DNA from: a bacterium
Lineage (GTDB): Bacteria > Bacillota > Clostridia > Lachnospirales > Lachnospiraceae
Length of the DNA stretch: 64,000 bases
Direction: 5' to 3'
NCBI GenBank assembly: GCA_030524675.1
Contig: JAUNGE010000002.1
Span: forward strand, 94,671-158,670
Positions 1-8,433 of this stretch are shown here, one piece after another. Made by a program: the position numbers and the translations under genes. The notes under the pieces were generated by a model. The model saw only the letters and a list, made by a program, of their open reading frames with translations. It was not told the DNA's origin and did no database searches. Each line of letters starts with the position of its first letter. The first letter of the stretch is position 1.

Positions 1-1250
1 AGCGTCTTTTGACATATGAAAAATCCAAAAACTCTGACTTTGTTGACCAGGTGCAGGGCGCAGATGAGCTGATGGCAGGCACAGCAGACACACTGGCAGG
101 GTTTGAGGTGATTGACGATTATAATTTCAAAGTAACTCTGAAGGAGCCGTATGCCGCATTCCTGGCGTGTCTCTCCACTCCGTCCGTATCCATCTATGAC
201 AGAGAGACGACAGAGGAAGCCGGAGCAGATTTCGGTCTGGTGCCAGAGAAAACCATCGGTACAGGTCCTTTCGTATTCTCTGAGTGGACGCTGGGAAGCG
301 AGATTGTCCTGAGCAAGAATGAGAACTACTGGGATGGCGCTTCTGACTTGGACGGTATTGTGATTAAGTTCGTTCCGGACGCAGAGACACAGCGTATGAT
401 GTATGAGAGCGGCGAGTTGGATATCCTGGATTTGGACAACTGCGCGAGCCAGATGCCGTACTTCTTAGACAATCCGACCTACGCAGACCAGATCAAATCC
501 GGCGCGCGTGTTGGTATCTACTACTACAGCTTCAATGAGAGCATTGAGCCGTTCAATGATGTGCGTGTGAGAAAGGCCGTTCAGATGGCGATCGACCGTC
601 AGGCCATCCTGGATGCACTGTACAGTGGCAAGGGCCAGCTGGAAAACGGTATCTTCCCGCACGGTCTGATTGGTTTTAATACAGAGCTTCCGGAGATTGA
701 GTACAATCCAGAGAAGGCAAAAGAACTCTTGGCAGAGGCCGGATATCCGGACGGATTCCAAATGGAGATTGCCGAGACTTCTGATGCAGACGCCACCGCA
801 GTGCAGAGAGATGAGATTGTGCAGGCTATGTTAGGCGAAATCGGTATCCAGGTAGAAATCAAGCAGTACGACTCTGCTTCCTTCTACGATATCCGTGCAA
901 CCGGAGCAATGCCGATGTATAGCACGAGCTGGTCCGCAGACTTTAACGACCCAGATAACTTTATCTACACCTTCTTCGGTACAGAGCAGAATGCTTTAAA
1001 GCGTTCTTTCTGCTATGGCAACAAAGAAGCGATTGACCGTGTTGCAAAAGCAAGAAGCATTGTAAATGACGAAGAGAGAATCAAAGAGTACCAGGACCTG
1101 GAGAAACTCATCATTCAGGATGAGGCGGCATGGATTCCGCTGTTCTCCAAAGAGCATCTGTTTGTGGTAAACCCGAGAGTACAGAACTTCCGCGTTTCCT
1201 GGAACGGCTGGTCCGGCAACTACTATAAGAACATGTCTATCGCAAAATAA
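1..1250 (+). CDS. Peptide ABC transporter substrate-binding protein (SBP_bac_5), 5' truncated by window edge
   Basis: The reading frame is open from the first bases, so the signal peptide and N-terminal lobe lie outside the window; 415 codons are visible. The sequence has the features of family 5 extracellular solute-binding proteins: the GTGPFVFSEW segment, the hinge-region pattern with FNDVRVRKAVQMAIDRQ, and a C-terminal WNGWSGNYYKNMSIAK tail. It should capture oligo- or dipeptides outside the membrane and deliver them to the permeases encoded just downstream. Order SBP-permease-permease-ATPase-ATPase is the standard Dpp/Opp layout. The substrate (peptide, nickel or another ligand) cannot be read from the sequence; dipeptide/oligopeptide is the default for this operon form. 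Confidence 0.9.
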   Translation, partial: RLLTYEKSKNSDFVDQVQGADELMAGTADTLAGFEVIDDYNFKVTLKEPYAAFLACLSTPSVSIYDRETTEEAGADFGLVPEKTIGTGPFVFSEWTLGSEIVLSKNENYWDGASDLDGIVIKFVPDAETQRMMYESGELDILDLDNCASQMPYFLDNPTYADQIKSGARVGIYYYSFNESIEPFNDVRVRKAVQMAIDRQAILDALYSGKGQLENGIFPHGLIGFNTELPEIEYNPEKAKELLAEAGYPDGFQMEIAETSDADATAVQRDEIVQAMLGEIGIQVEIKQYDSASFYDIRATGAMPMYSTSWSADFNDPDNFIYTFFGTEQNALKRSFCYGNKEAIDRVAKARSIVNDEERIKEYQDLEKLIIQDEAAWIPLFSKEHLFVVNPRVQNFRVSWNGWSGNYYKNMSIAK

Positions 1251-1337
1251 GCGTAACTACTCAGCCAGTGCGTCTCTGCAATCCGCGGGAGACGTATCTT
1301 GGAAGTGTATGGATAGACAAGAGAAATCAACCCTCGT

Positions 1338-1369
1338 GGGGCTGCTGCCAGAAGTTGCGGCACAGCCCC
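1338..1369 (+). promoter_or_regulatory. Intercistronic hairpin between binding-protein and permease genes
   Basis: GGGGCTGCTGCC pairs with GGCACAGCCCC across a short loop, without a following T run. It sits in the 173-bp gap between the binding protein and the first permease. Such hairpins usually protect the 3' end of the binding-protein mRNA and let that gene be expressed more than the membrane genes; that role here is inferred. Confidence 0.5.
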
Positions 1370-1423
1370 CGTTGGCATGTGTAGACAGCAGAAGACGAAA
1401 AACGACAGAGAGAGGGAATTCAA

Positions 1424-2347
1424 GTGCTGAAAAACATAGGAAAGAGAATTCTGGTTTCCATTCCGGTACTGTTCGGGGTGGTATTTATTATTTTTGTGAT
1501 GCTCCGTGTAGTTCCTGGAGACCCAGTGGCGAACATGATGAAAGAGCATGTAAAACCGGATGTCATGGAGAGAATGCGTGAAGAGATGGGCTTAAATCAG
1601 CCTCTGGTGGTACAGTTCTTCCGTTACATAGGAAATGCACTCCATGGTGATTTTGGAACATCCTACAAGCTGGGACGTCCGGTAGGTGATTTGATTTTAA
1701 ATGCGTTTCCAAAAACGATTAAACTGGCCTGCTGCGCCGCCCTTGTGGCATGGCTGATCGGTATTCCTGCGGGCATTGTCTCCGCGATTCGCCAGAACAC
1801 CATTTTGGACCGCCTGTTTATGGGAACTGCACTTTTGGGTGTTTCCATGCCGGTGTTCTGGGCAGCCTTGGTGTTTCAGTACTTCTTTGCTTACAAATTA
1901 AAATGGCTTCCAGTGTCTGGATATGAGACCTGGGCGCACATGGTTCTCCCTTCTATCGTGCTGGGATGGAGTTCGGCGGGAACGATTGCCCGTTTGACCC
2001 GCTCCAATCTGCTGGAGGTCATGCAGGAAGATTTTATCCGCACAGCGCGCGCGAAAGGTCTGAGAGAGACCGGCGTGATTTTGTTTCATGCCCTGAAAAA
2101 TTCCATGCTTCCTGTCATCACCGTGATGGCGATTCAGGTGGCGAGCCTTCTGTCCGGCGCCGTGATTACAGAGAGTATTTTCTGTATCCCGGGAATCGGG
2201 CGTCTGGCTGTGGACGCGATTTCTGACCGTGATATGCCTCTTTTACAGGGAACTGTGCTGTTTACAACAGTTCTGATTATCATCGGAAATCTGGCCGCCG
2301 ATATTTTGTATTCCTTTATTGACCCAAGAATCCGAACTGAGGAGTAA
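1424..2347 (+). CDS. dppB: Dipeptide/oligopeptide ABC transporter permease, DppB type
   Basis: A 307-residue inner-membrane permease. It starts with an N-terminal membrane anchor (GKRILVSIPVLFGVVFIIFVMLRVVPGDP, given here by its key end VVPGDP), followed by about five further membrane segments and the EAA-type cytoplasmic loop around residues 200-225 (DFIRTARAKGLRE), which docks on the ATPases. GTG start at 1424 is chosen because an AGAGGGA ribosome binding site lies 7-10 bases upstream. Ends 6 bases before the next permease, so the two are co-translated. With the DppC-type partner it should form the heterodimeric channel. Confidence 0.93.
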   Translation: MLKNIGKRILVSIPVLFGVVFIIFVMLRVVPGDPVANMMKEHVKPDVMERMREEMGLNQPLVVQFFRYIGNALHGDFGTSYKLGRPVGDLILNAFPKTIKLACCAALVAWLIGIPAGIVSAIRQNTILDRLFMGTALLGVSMPVFWAALVFQYFFAYKLKWLPVSGYETWAHMVLPSIVLGWSSAGTIARLTRSNLLEVMQEDFIRTARAKGLRETGVILFHALKNSMLPVITVMAIQVASLLSGAVITESIFCIPGIGRLAVDAISDRDMPLLQGTVLFTTVLIIIGNLAADILYSFIDPRIRTEE

Positions 2348-2353
2348 CTGCAC

Positions 2354-3277
2354 ATGAAAAAGAAAGACGCGATTGAAAATCAGGAGAAATTATTAGAACA
2401 GGAAGAAAATTTAAAGGCACAGGCAAAAGAGAATGATACCTGGATGGACAAGGTGCGCCGCCTGATACGCGAGAATAAGCTCGCTGCTGTGTCCGCCGTG
2501 ATTATCATTCTGTTTATCCTAGCTGCCATTTTTGCACCGCTTGTCGCACCGTATGACCCTGCAAAGCAGGACTTGGTGAACCGCCTGCAGCTGCCGAGCG
2601 CGAAGCACTGGCTGGGAACCGATGAGCTGGGAAGAGATGTACTCAGCCGCATTATTTACGGCGCCCGCGTATCCCTGGTGATTGGTCTGGTGCCGACGGC
2701 GATTTCTATGACAATCGGCACCATTTTGGGCCTGATGGCAGGTTATATGGGAAAGACAGTGGATTTTATCATCATGCGTTTTGCAGATATCATGCTCGCA
2801 TTTCCGTCCCTGCTTCTGGCGATGGTGATTATGTACACGCTGGGTGCGAGCCTTATCAATATCTTTATTGCCTTGAGTCTGATTCAGTGGGCGGGAACGG
2901 CGCGCGTGGTGCGCTCCCAGACTCTGTCCCTGAAAGAGAAGGAGTATGTCGAGGCGGCCCGAAGCATTGGCGTGAGTAAGTGGAAAATCATGTTCCGCCA
3001 CATTCTGCCCAACTGTCTGCCGTCCCTGATTGTTCTGTTTACCCTGAATATTCCGGGAAATATCCTGTCTGAGTCCAGCCTCAGTTTCCTCGGTGTCGGT
3101 GCAAAACCACCGTCCACCAGCTGGGGTCTGATGGTAACCAGAGGAAAAGCTTACTTGTTCAATGACCCTGTTCTGGCGCTCGCACCAGGTGTGGCGATTC
3201 TGATTCTGGTGCTGGCATTTAACTTCTTCGGCGACGGTCTGCGCGATGTGATTGACCCATATCTGAAAGAACAGTAG
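2354..3277 (+). CDS. dppC: Dipeptide/oligopeptide ABC transporter permease, DppC type
   Basis: A 307-residue protein with a charged N-terminal extension of about 35 residues, then the OppC N-terminal membrane helix and a BPD_transp_1 domain of five helices. The motif GTDELGRDVLSRIIYGARVS and the EAA loop EYVEAARSIGVSKWKIMFRHILPN are typical of DppC/OppC. GAGGAG nine bases upstream supports the ATG. Second half of the heterodimeric permease; encoded between DppB and the ATPases. Confidence 0.93.
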   Translation: MKKKDAIENQEKLLEQEENLKAQAKENDTWMDKVRRLIRENKLAAVSAVIIILFILAAIFAPLVAPYDPAKQDLVNRLQLPSAKHWLGTDELGRDVLSRIIYGARVSLVIGLVPTAISMTIGTILGLMAGYMGKTVDFIIMRFADIMLAFPSLLLAMVIMYTLGASLINIFIALSLIQWAGTARVVRSQTLSLKEKEYVEAARSIGVSKWKIMFRHILPNCLPSLIVLFTLNIPGNILSESSLSFLGVGAKPPSTSWGLMVTRGKAYLFNDPVLALAPGVAILILVLAFNFFGDGLRDVIDPYLKEQ

Positions 3278-3287
3278 GAGGCAGAAG

Positions 3288-4295
3288 ATGGAACAGAAAA
3301 TACAGGAAAAAACAACATATACGCTGGAAATCAAAAACCTGAAAACACAGTTCTTTACCTCCAAAGGCGTGGTTCCGGCGGTGGACGATGTGACGATTGA
3401 GATTCCAAAAGGAAAAATTATCGGTGTGGTAGGGGAGTCCGGCTGCGGAAAAAGTATGACGGCCATGTCCGTGATGCAGCTGCTGCGCCATCCAGGAAAG
3501 ATTGTGGATGGTTCCATCAAACTGGATGGAAAAGAGCTGATTGGCATCTCTGCAAAAGAGATGCGAAATATCCGCGGAAATGAGATTTCCATGATTTTCC
3601 AGGAACCGATGACCTCCTTAAATCCAGTCTATACGGTGGGACATCAGGTGCGTGAGGCGATTTTGCTGCACCAGAATCTGTCAAAACAGGAAGCAAAGGA
3701 TAAGGTGATTGATATTTTCCGCCAGGTGGGAATCCCTGAGCCGGAAAAACGCTACAATTCTTATCCGCATCAGCTCTCCGGTGGTCTGCGCCAGAGGGTG
3801 ATGATTGGCATGGCGATGGTCTGTGAGCCGAAACTTCTGATTGCCGATGAGCCGACGACGGCTCTCGATGTGACGATTGAGGCGCAGATTTTGAATCTGA
3901 TGAAAAAACTGCGAGATGAGCACGGAACATCAATTCTTCTGATTACACACAATATGGGTGTTGTGGCAGAGGTGTGCGATTATGTCTATGTCATGTACGC
4001 TGGAAAGGTGATGGAGGAGGCAGAGACGTTTGAGCTGTTTGAACACACGAGCCACCCATACACGCAGGGGCTTTTAAAGTCCATTCCGCAGCTGAATCTG
4101 TCTGCGGACCGTCTGTACAGTATTCGCGGCATTGTGCCGAACCTGCTGCATCTGCCGAAGGGCTGCAGTTTCTGTACACGGTGTGACTATGCGGACGAGA
4201 GATGCAAAGTGAACCGACCAGAACATTACTCTGTGGGGAACGAGCACAAAGTGAGATGTTTCCGCTGTGAAAGGGGGCAGACGGCCAGTGAGTGA
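3288..4295 (+). CDS. dppD: Peptide ABC transporter ATP-binding protein, DppD type
   Basis: A 335-residue ABC ATPase. Walker A GESGCGKS (around residue 46), signature LSGGLRQR (about 160), Walker B LLIADEPTTALD, and H-loop ITHNMG are all present. The C-terminal oligopeptide_HPY segment carries the Cys-rich GCSFCTRCDYADERC stretch found in Dpp/Opp ATPases. AGGAGG precedes the ATG. Its last eight bases overlap the next ATPase gene, which indicates translational coupling. Confidence 0.95.
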   Translation: MEQKIQEKTTYTLEIKNLKTQFFTSKGVVPAVDDVTIEIPKGKIIGVVGESGCGKSMTAMSVMQLLRHPGKIVDGSIKLDGKELIGISAKEMRNIRGNEISMIFQEPMTSLNPVYTVGHQVREAILLHQNLSKQEAKDKVIDIFRQVGIPEPEKRYNSYPHQLSGGLRQRVMIGMAMVCEPKLLIADEPTTALDVTIEAQILNLMKKLRDEHGTSILLITHNMGVVAEVCDYVYVMYAGKVMEEAETFELFEHTSHPYTQGLLKSIPQLNLSADRLYSIRGIVPNLLHLPKGCSFCTRCDYADERCKVNRPEHYSVGNEHKVRCFRCERGQTASE

Positions 4296-5259
4296 GAAGA
4301 AGGTGTTGATGGAGGCAAAGGAGCTGGTAAAGGAGTTCCCTGTGCAGTCCAATAAAAAAGGAAAACAGGTGGTACATGCTGTTTCCAATGTAAATTTAAA
4401 AATTTATGAGGGCGAGACGCTGGCCCTCGTGGGTGAGTCCGGCTGCGGGAAGAGTACGCTCGGGCGCACACTGATTCGCCTTCTGGAGGCGACTTCCGGC
4501 GAAATATGGTTTGATGGTGTGGATGTGACACATATGAGCGAGCGCAACTTTATGGCGCTGCGCCGCCAGATGCAGATTATTTTTCAGGACCCGTATGCGT
4601 CCTTGAATCCACGTATGAGCGTAAAACAGATTATCGGGGAGCCGCTCACGACACACAAGATTGTTTCTGGCAAGGTACAGCTCGACAATATGGTGCGCGA
4701 ATTGATGCATGAAGTGGGAATTCCGGAAGAGTTTATGAACCGCTATCCGCACCAGTTCTCCGGCGGACAGAGGCAGCGTATCGGCATTGCGAGAGCACTC
4801 GCCCTAAAGCCGAGACTGATTGTCTGCGATGAGCCGGTGTCGGCGCTGGATGTGTCCATTCAGTCCCAAGTACTGAACTTGCTAAAGGATTTGCAGGCAC
4901 AGTATCAGCTCACCTATCTGTTTATCTCCCACGATTTGAGCGTGGTGCGCTATATCGCGGACAGAGTGTGCGTGATGTTCCTCGGCAAAATCTGCGAGAT
5001 GGGAGATACGGAGAGTCTGTACCAGCATCCGCTGCACCCATACACGAGTTTTCTGCTGGAGGCGATTCCAAAAGCAGACCCGAAGCAGAGAAAGGAAAAG
5101 CGGCTTCTCACTGGTGAGATTCCAAGCCCCGTAAATCCTCCTGCTGGCTGCCGGTTCCACACCCGCTGCCCATATGCGACAGAAGAATGTCGGACGCAGG
5201 AACCGAAGATGCAGCTGATAGACGGCAGAGAAGTGGCATGTCATCATCCGCTGATGTAA
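4288..5259 (+). CDS. dppF: Peptide ABC transporter ATP-binding protein, DppF type
   Basis: The second ATPase, 323 residues from the GTG at 4288. That start is preferred over the in-frame GTG at 4267 because AAGGGGGC lies ten bases before it and because it gives the short overlap usual with the upstream ATPase. Walker A GESGCGKS, Q-loop, signature FSGGQRQR, Walker B LIVCDEPVSALD and C-terminal HPY segment with GCRFHTRCPYATEEC are intact. The pair should form the ATPase heterodimer energising peptide import. Confidence 0.95.
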   Translation: MSEKKVLMEAKELVKEFPVQSNKKGKQVVHAVSNVNLKIYEGETLALVGESGCGKSTLGRTLIRLLEATSGEIWFDGVDVTHMSERNFMALRRQMQIIFQDPYASLNPRMSVKQIIGEPLTTHKIVSGKVQLDNMVRELMHEVGIPEEFMNRYPHQFSGGQRQRIGIARALALKPRLIVCDEPVSALDVSIQSQVLNLLKDLQAQYQLTYLFISHDLSVVRYIADRVCVMFLGKICEMGDTESLYQHPLHPYTSFLLEAIPKADPKQRKEKRLLTGEIPSPVNPPAGCRFHTRCPYATEECRTQEPKMQLIDGREVACHHPLM

Positions 5260-5325
5260 AGTTAGCATAAGACTGATTGACAGAACCGTATAAAATATAA
5301 AAATTACATAAAACGAAGGAAGATT

Positions 5326-5360
5326 GGCAGATTCAGAAAAAACTGGGTCTGCCTATTTTA
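5326..5360 (+). terminator. Probable terminator of the dpp operon
   Basis: GGCAGA and TCTGCC pair across a 15-base loop and are followed by the T-rich TATTTTATAG. A modest Rho-independent terminator, positioned 67 bases after dppF. Confidence 0.5.
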
Positions 5361-5382
5361 TAGAACAAAGTGTAAAATATAA

Positions 5383-5411
5383 TTGACATTTAGAAAGATA
5401 TAGTGTATATT
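5383..5411 (+). promoter_or_regulatory. Sigma-A promoter for the XRE regulator
   Basis: TTGACA, 17 bases, TATATT; 38 bases before the regulator start codon. Confidence 0.7.
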
Positions 5412-5449
5412 AAGGGTGAGAAAGAGTGAGAAGAGGAGGCGGGAGAGAG

Positions 5450-5641
5450 ATGAAAAATCTGCGGATAAAAGCAGCGAGAGCCGCTTTGGACATGTCTCAG
5501 GGAGATTTGGCGAAAGCCGTTGGAGTGACGAGACAGACTATCGGGATGATTGAGGCCGGCGATTACAACCCGACATTGAATTTGTGCATTAAGATATGCA
5601 AAGTTTTGGGGAAGACGCTAGATGAATTGTTTTGGGAATAG
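5450..5641 (+). CDS. Small XRE-family HTH transcriptional regulator
   Basis: A 63-residue protein consisting of one lambda-repressor-like HTH_3 domain (MSQGDLAKAVGVTRQTIGMIEAGDYNPTL contains the two helices), ending ELFWE. The ATG at 5450 is chosen over an in-frame GTG at 5426 because GAGGAGGC lies immediately upstream of it. This is the YvaO/CopG-neighbour type of stand-alone regulator found next to membrane proteins in Firmicutes. The next gene is 31 bases downstream and probably co-transcribed; autoregulation of the pair is inferred. Confidence 0.9.
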   Translation: MKNLRIKAARAALDMSQGDLAKAVGVTRQTIGMIEAGDYNPTLNLCIKICKVLGKTLDELFWE

Positions 5642-5672
5642 GAAAGAAGAATCAGGAAAGGAGTTTTGACAG

Positions 5673-6158
5673 ATGAAAGAGCAGAGAGTGAAGAAAAAAA
5701 CAGCGGAAAGAATGAAAGATGAAATTGTGATGGATGAGAGAATCAAGGAAGGGTATCGAAAGATTTATACAGAACTTCTGAGGCTGATAGTGCTGGCAGA
5801 TGTCGTATCGCTGTTGGTGAAAGAATTTGTGCTGAAGGCGGATTGGCATACCATGATTACAGAGTTCGCAGTCTTGATTTTTGCTCCGGTTTATCTGATG
5901 GTTCGCCAGAATATGCTTGGAATCCATGCAGAAGGTGTTATGTCCCAAGGAAAGAGAAGACGCAAGTTATGGGTTATGATGGCAGTTTCTTTTGCATGTT
6001 ATATGGCCGCTGTTCTTGTGATAAAGAAGTCACTAGAAGTATCAGACGTCGCAGGAGCGCTCAGTTTTATTGCTGTGTGGTTGTTTATTTATTGGGGAGC
6101 AGAAAAGATAAACCTCTATTTTTACAAAAGAAAAATGAGACAGTATGAGGATGAGTGA
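5673..6158 (+). CDS. Four-helix membrane protein of unknown function, partner of the XRE regulator
   Basis: A 161-residue protein with a basic N terminus, then hydrophobic segments at roughly 38-54, 64-80, 100-118 and 126-144, ending in a basic-acidic tail. AGGAAAGGAG precedes the ATG. Membrane proteins of this size following a short XRE regulator are common in Clostridia (some annotated as DUF families such as DUF6773); I cannot assign one with certainty. No catalytic motif is visible. Confidence 0.75.
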   Translation: MKEQRVKKKTAERMKDEIVMDERIKEGYRKIYTELLRLIVLADVVSLLVKEFVLKADWHTMITEFAVLIFAPVYLMVRQNMLGIHAEGVMSQGKRRRKLWVMMAVSFACYMAAVLVIKKSLEVSDVAGALSFIAVWLFIYWGAEKINLYFYKRKMRQYEDE

Positions 6159-6244
6159 TATAGACTTTGTCCGGTTCTGGGAATCTTTTTTCTGAAAAAT
6201 AATATAGGAAACGGACATACCAGCTACCGCAGGCACCACTATGC

Positions 6245-6463
6245 ATGAAAGTCGATTGCTCCGTGCTCACGCACTCCCGCAATCGCCGCCAGTAGGTCTA
6301 CGCTCCGCTTCGGTCGGCGCCAAGCAGGCGTCACTGGCGCCTGGCGCCGCAAATCGGTCAGCTCACGCTGTCCTTTTTTGCTCATACTTCCTTGCTCGTC
6401 AAATGTCCAGTCGGCTTGGTGTGCAAGCACCCCTGCCGCCTGGCCGCTTGACGAGACTTTCAT
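6245..6463. repeat. Interspersed repeat family R1, copy 1 (219 bp)
   Basis: Begins ATGAAAGTC and ends GACTTTCAT, a 9-bp terminal inverted repeat. It is GC-rich compared with its surroundings and contains no gene. Identical to copy 2 (6504-6722) except at about one base. A shorter divergent member lies at 20351-20511. The minus strand carries a 70-80 codon open frame beginning MKVSS that I regard as an artefact of the repeat. The 686-bp stretch 6159-6844 holds nothing else apart from copy 2. Confidence 0.85.
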
Positions 6464-6474
6464 AGTAAACAGAC

Positions 6475-6494
6475 ATGTCGCCTAACGGCGACAT
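6475..6494 (+). other. Hairpin preceding repeat R1 copy 2
   Basis: ATGTCGCC, four-base loop, GGCGACAT; followed by CACCAT and the start of the repeat. An equivalent hairpin with different stem sequence precedes the copy at 20351, so this hairpin appears to be part of the element. Confidence 0.6.
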
Positions 6495-6503
6495 CACCAT
6501 AAT

Positions 6504-6722
6504 ATGAAAGTCGATTGCTCCGTGCTCACGCACTCCCGCAATCGCCGCCAGTAGGTCTACGCTCCGCTTCGGTCGGCGCCAAGCAGGCGTCACTGGCGCC
6601 TGGCGCCGCAAATCGGTCAGCTCACGCTGTCCTTTTTTGCTCATACTTCCTTGCTCGTCAAATGTCCAGTCGGCTTGGTGTGCAAGCACCCCTGCCGCCT
6701 GGTCGCTTGACGAGACTTTCAT
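6504..6722. repeat. Interspersed repeat family R1, copy 2 (219 bp)
   Basis: Direct repeat of 6245-6463 with the same ends (ATGAAAGTC, GACTTTCAT) and the same length. The near-identity points to a recent tandem duplication, since the third copy in the window is much diverged. Confidence 0.85.
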
Positions 6723-6844
6723 AGTAAAAACTGCTTGCTAAAACCATAGTTTTCGTACTACAATACAAATAGCCATAAACAGAACAAAAAATAGATTATA
6801 AAGAAACAACAGAGACAAGGTACGGCAGAAAGAGGAACGAGAAC

Positions 6845-7837
6845 ATGCAGGATATGGGAGTGAGGGCGGAGAAGACAGCGGTAATGGCTACAAAGATGAA
6901 AGCGGCGGAATATGAGCAGTTTCATGAAATCAGAGAACATACAGGGACCAGATTTCCATATCATACCTATTTGTGCAGGATACCTCTGGATTTCCAGGCA
7001 GTTCCTGTACACTGGCACGAGGAAGTGGAGCTGATTGTGATAAAAAGGGGCAGTGGATTTGTGATGGTGGATATGGAGAGAAGGAAAGTGGAGGAAGGCA
7101 CGATTGTCATTGTGCCGCCTGGGCAGCTGCATGCCGCAAAACAGGACAAAGATACGCTGATGGAATATGAGTCCATCCTGTTCCCACTAAAAATGCTTGC
7201 TTTTTCCTCGGCAGATACCTGTATGGAAGAATATCTGATTCCGTTTCAGAATGGGGAAATCTGCTTTTCCCCTTGGATTGACGGGACAGAAGAGTATCAT
7301 CAGCATATGAAATCGTACATAGCAGGAATGGACAGTCTGTGCGAAAAAAAGCCGGTGGCATACCAGATGGGCGTCCGCGGCTTTTTGTGCCAGTTTTTTG
7401 CCCTGCTGTTTGCACATTCCAAAAGAAAGAAGCCCAACAAAGCAAAACGGGCTGTGGTGGAGCGGATGAAGCGGATTTTAGAAAAGATAGAGTCCAGCTA
7501 TTCTGACAATCTGACCATACAGGAGATGGCGGATTTGGTTGGAGTCAGTCAGCCGCATTTCATGAAATATTTTAAGCAGACCATGGGGATTCCCTTTGTC
7601 CAATATCTCAATGAATATCGCCTGCTGATGGCAGGACGATTTCTGCTTGTGTCCCAGGAGGAGGTGCTGACTATAGCGATGGCGACAGGGTTTGACAATA
7701 TTTCTTATTTTAACCGTATTTTTAAAAAGCGGTTCGGTATGACACCAGGACAATACCGAAAGAGACATATCACTCTCCTCCGACAATCTGCACCGTTACC
7801 TGATTGGGAAGACAGACAATCGGCTGGTCCCAGCTGA
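6845..7837 (+). CDS. AraC-family transcriptional regulator with N-terminal cupin
   Basis: A 330-residue protein. Residues about 45-130 form an AraC_binding cupin (VHWHEEVELIVIKRGSG, later VPPGQLHA), and residues about 215-315 carry the two HTH motifs of an HTH_18 domain (ADLVGVSQPHFMKYFKQTMG; IAMATGFDNISYFNRIFKKRFG). The cupin likely binds a small ligand, often a sugar; the target is unknown. Upstream is the R1 repeat pair, so the promoter lies within or just after it. Its last 68 bases overlap, tail to tail, the NusG-II gene on the other strand; the final 25 residues or so are outside the family domain. Confidence 0.92.
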   Translation: MQDMGVRAEKTAVMATKMKAAEYEQFHEIREHTGTRFPYHTYLCRIPLDFQAVPVHWHEEVELIVIKRGSGFVMVDMERRKVEEGTIVIVPPGQLHAAKQDKDTLMEYESILFPLKMLAFSSADTCMEEYLIPFQNGEICFSPWIDGTEEYHQHMKSYIAGMDSLCEKKPVAYQMGVRGFLCQFFALLFAHSKRKKPNKAKRAVVERMKRILEKIESSYSDNLTIQEMADLVGVSQPHFMKYFKQTMGIPFVQYLNEYRLLMAGRFLLVSQEEVLTIAMATGFDNISYFNRIFKKRFGMTPGQYRKRHITLLRQSAPLPDWEDRQSAGPS

Positions 7838-8129
7838 ACGCAATGATTCCTTGGTTGACACAGATTTTGTCGGGACACGACGCCTGCGTGACCTGCACCT
7901 TTCCGTCTTTGATGACAAGATGGTTGGTGCCGCCGTTTATTCCTGGGATATCTCCCTCGTAGTCTTTGGATAAATCAAAGCGCTCGTATACCTCCCCGCC
8001 CACAGTCACCTCTGCGAATACAGCAGGGGTGTTATTTTTTGCCCTCCAGTGAAGCAGAGAGAACACAGCGAGAATCAGTATCACAAGAATCAAAAGTATG
8101 TCTGCTTTTTTTAAAGAAAATAGATGCAT
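7770..8129 (-). CDS. NusG domain II-containing membrane-anchored protein
   Basis: A 119-residue protein with one N-terminal membrane helix (ADILLILVILILAVFSLLHW) followed by a NusG_II domain of about 85 residues containing the conserved SCPDKICVNQG motif. In Firmicutes this gene type accompanies ApbE and Gx-transporter genes near Rnf or flavinylated proteins, as here. The two conserved cysteines in SCPDKIC are suggestive of a redox or metal role, which is not proven. It overlaps the AraC gene tail to tail. Confidence 0.88.
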   Translation of the reverse strand: MHLFSLKKADILLILVILILAVFSLLHWRAKNNTPAVFAEVTVGGEVYERFDLSKDYEGDIPGINGGTNHLVIKDGKVQVTQASCPDKICVNQGIIAFSWDQPIVCLPNQVTVQIVGGE

Positions 8130-8209
8130 GGAAGTTCCTTTCTTTCTGTGAGAGATGGACTCTCACCATCATACATGTTTCACCTGCCGCATGATGCGGC
8201 TTGTCTGCT

Positions 8210-8238
8210 AGTATACACAAGAATCCAAAAAAAGTAAA
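8210..8238 (-). promoter_or_regulatory. Promoter of the NusG-II gene
   Basis: On the minus strand TTTACT, 17 bases, TATACT. The roughly 75-base leader that follows folds into two perfect small hairpins (GCCGCA/TGCGGC and GTGAGAG/CTCTCAC). The 304-bp divergent region 8130-8433 contains only this promoter and the opposing one. Confidence 0.65.
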
Positions 8239-8321
8239 GGCTCAGAAAATGGATGAAATAGCCTAAACAATAATGGAAAAAAAGAACATAAAAAAAGATA
8301 AAAATAGCTAAAATTAAGTAA

Positions 8322-8350
8322 TTGCCTAAACGTTATCTCTATGATAAACT
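8322..8350 (+). promoter_or_regulatory. Promoter of the FMN-binding repeat protein
   Basis: TTGCCT, 17 bases, TAAACT with a TGA extension before the -10 element. Confidence 0.55.
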
Positions 8351-8433
8351 AAGAAAGCAAAATGCTATTTGTATCTAGTATTTTGATACATAGGAAGAGG
8401 GAAGAAAAAAATATTAGGAAAGGACTTGGGAAA

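Noticed and set aside
6241..6724. Short proteins beginning MKVSS on the minus strand of the R1 repeats
   Set aside because: They arise because the repeat has few stops; the divergent copy at 20351 does not keep the frame.
8130..8210. FMN or cobalamin riboswitch before the NusG-II gene
   Set aside because: Only two small hairpins are present; none of the conserved boxes of either aptamer can be found.
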